Of a stretch of DNA of 14,641 nt, positions 13,910 through 14,641 are shown piece after piece. The number at the start of each line of letters is the position of its first letter. Position 1 is the first letter of the stretch. The position numbers and the translations under genes are program-made. Below the pieces are notes generated by a model that did no database searches, had not been told where the DNA came from, and saw only the letters and a list, made by a program, of their open reading frames with translations. The stretch is taken from assembly GCA_945878355.1 (NCBI GenBank), contig CAMCTC010000115.1, positions 1 through 14,641 of the forward strand, given 5' to 3'. Origin of the DNA: Bordetella parapertussis. GTDB taxonomy: Bacteria; Pseudomonadota; Gammaproteobacteria; Burkholderiales; Burkholderiaceae_C.

Positions 13910-14641
13910 TCAAGCGATCAGGCCTTGCGTGCGCGCGGCCTGTCGGCGCAGGTACTCGGGTGAGCCCAGCATCTGGCGGTTGAAGCCTATGCGCTTGAAC
14001 CAATAGTGCAGGCCGAGCAGATCGGTGAAGCCCATGCCGCCGTGCACCTCGGTGGCGGTCTTGGCGACCGATCGGCCGACCTCGTCCAGGTGGGGTTTGA
14101 GCTGGCAAACGGTCAGCCCGGCCTCGGCCGGCGACTCGCCGAGCTGGTGGCCGGCGTACCAGACAAAAGCCCGCGACGGCTCCAACTGCGCCACCATCTC
14201 GGCGCAAAGGTGCTTGACGGCCTGGAACGACGCGATGACCCGGCCGAACTGCTCGCGCTGTTTGGCGTAGGCCACTGCCTGGTCGATCATGTGCTGCGCT
14301 GCGCCCAGCGTGTCGGCGGCCAGCACGCAGCGCCCAGCCGCGAGCACCCGGTCGCAGACTGCGGCGCTGCCGCCCGGCAGCCGGTCGGCCGGCACCGCGT
14401 CGAAGACCAGTTCGCCGACCGGGCGGCTGCGGTCGATGGTCTCGAGCCGGACCCGGGTCAGCCCGCGGGCATCGGCGCTGACCAGGTGCAGCCCGCCCTC
14501 GGTGTCGGCGACGACATAGGCATCGGCTTCGAAGTCCAGCACATGCAGCGACCTGCCGCTGAGCTTGCCGTCGCGTGCGGTGACGCCGGCGCCCGCGCGG
14601 GCGCCCGATCGCTCAGCCAGCGCCGCGCCGACCAGCACCTG
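13910..14641 (-). CDS. Acyl-CoA dehydrogenase family protein, N-terminus beyond the window
   Basis: The frame is open to the right edge, so only the C-terminal 243 residues are visible; the GTG at 14638 is internal. They comprise part of the middle beta domain (LVFDAVPADRLPGG) and the C-terminal helical domain. The motifs LGAAQHMIDQAVAYAKQREQFG, IASFQAVKHLCAEM and EVHGGMGFTD are diagnostic of flavin-dependent acyl-CoA dehydrogenases. Where many relatives have GFTWE, with Glu as catalytic base, this one reads GFTDLLGL. It may therefore be the non-catalytic subunit of a heteromeric enzyme of the type known in side-chain degradation of steroid-like acids, or use a Glu elsewhere. A partner subunit would be expected just upstream, off the right edge. 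The dioxygenase gene starts 48 bp downstream. Confidence 0.9.
   Translation of the reverse strand, partial: QVLVGAALAERSGARAGAGVTARDGKLSGRSLHVLDFEADAYVVADTEGGLHLVSADARGLTRVRLETIDRSRPVGELVFDAVPADRLPGGSAAVCDRVLAAGRCVLAADTLGAAQHMIDQAVAYAKQREQFGRVIASFQAVKHLCAEMVAQLEPSRAFVWYAGHQLGESPAEAGLTVCQLKPHLDEVGRSVAKTATEVHGGMGFTDLLGLHYWFKRIGFNRQMLGSPEYLRRQAARTQGLIA

Overview
The window is GC-rich and reads like a betaproteobacterium of the Burkholderiales, perhaps a Comamonadaceae relative. This placement is an inference from base composition, the giant MBG/YDG exoprotein, and the epoxide hydrolase, TauD and acyl-CoA dehydrogenase gene families. No rRNA or tRNA is present to confirm it.

The left 70% (2-10267, + strand) is one enormous open frame that enters from the left edge. 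It is a secreted filamentous-adhesin-like protein with at least 3,421 visible residues and no cysteine that I can see. In order it holds a haemagglutinin-type beta-repeat stretch; about 4.7 kb of MBG/YDG modules; three autotransporter-associated beta-strand (PATR) repeats; a 112-unit array of an 8-residue repeat; one Ig-like domain; a Pro-Ala/Thr-Ala linker; and a small C-terminal domain. It has no C-terminal beta-barrel, so two-partner secretion is the likeliest export route, but the partner transporter and the N-terminal secretion domain lie outside the window. The octad array is the most striking object here. Its central 1,680 bp are built from eight higher-order units of 8 or 10 octads, and each unit carries exactly one acidic residue at the same place.

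About 100 bp with a GC-rich hairpin separates this gene from a convergent set on the - strand. In transcription order these are a truncated acyl-CoA dehydrogenase (14641-13910), a TauD-type Fe(II)/2-oxoglutarate dioxygenase (13861-13007), an epoxide hydrolase (12380-11232) and a short-chain dehydrogenase (11168-10365). Together they look like an accessory catabolic cluster for a CoA-activated or epoxide-bearing organic acid; the substrate cannot be read from the sequence. Two of the enzymes lack family-typical catalytic residues: the SDR lacks YxxxK and the dehydrogenase lacks the usual Glu.

Between the dioxygenase and the epoxide hydrolase, on the + strand, sits a small antitoxin-like gene (12558-12857). 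It is followed by what looks like the internally deleted remnant of its PIN-domain toxin, so the module is probably an orphan antitoxin.
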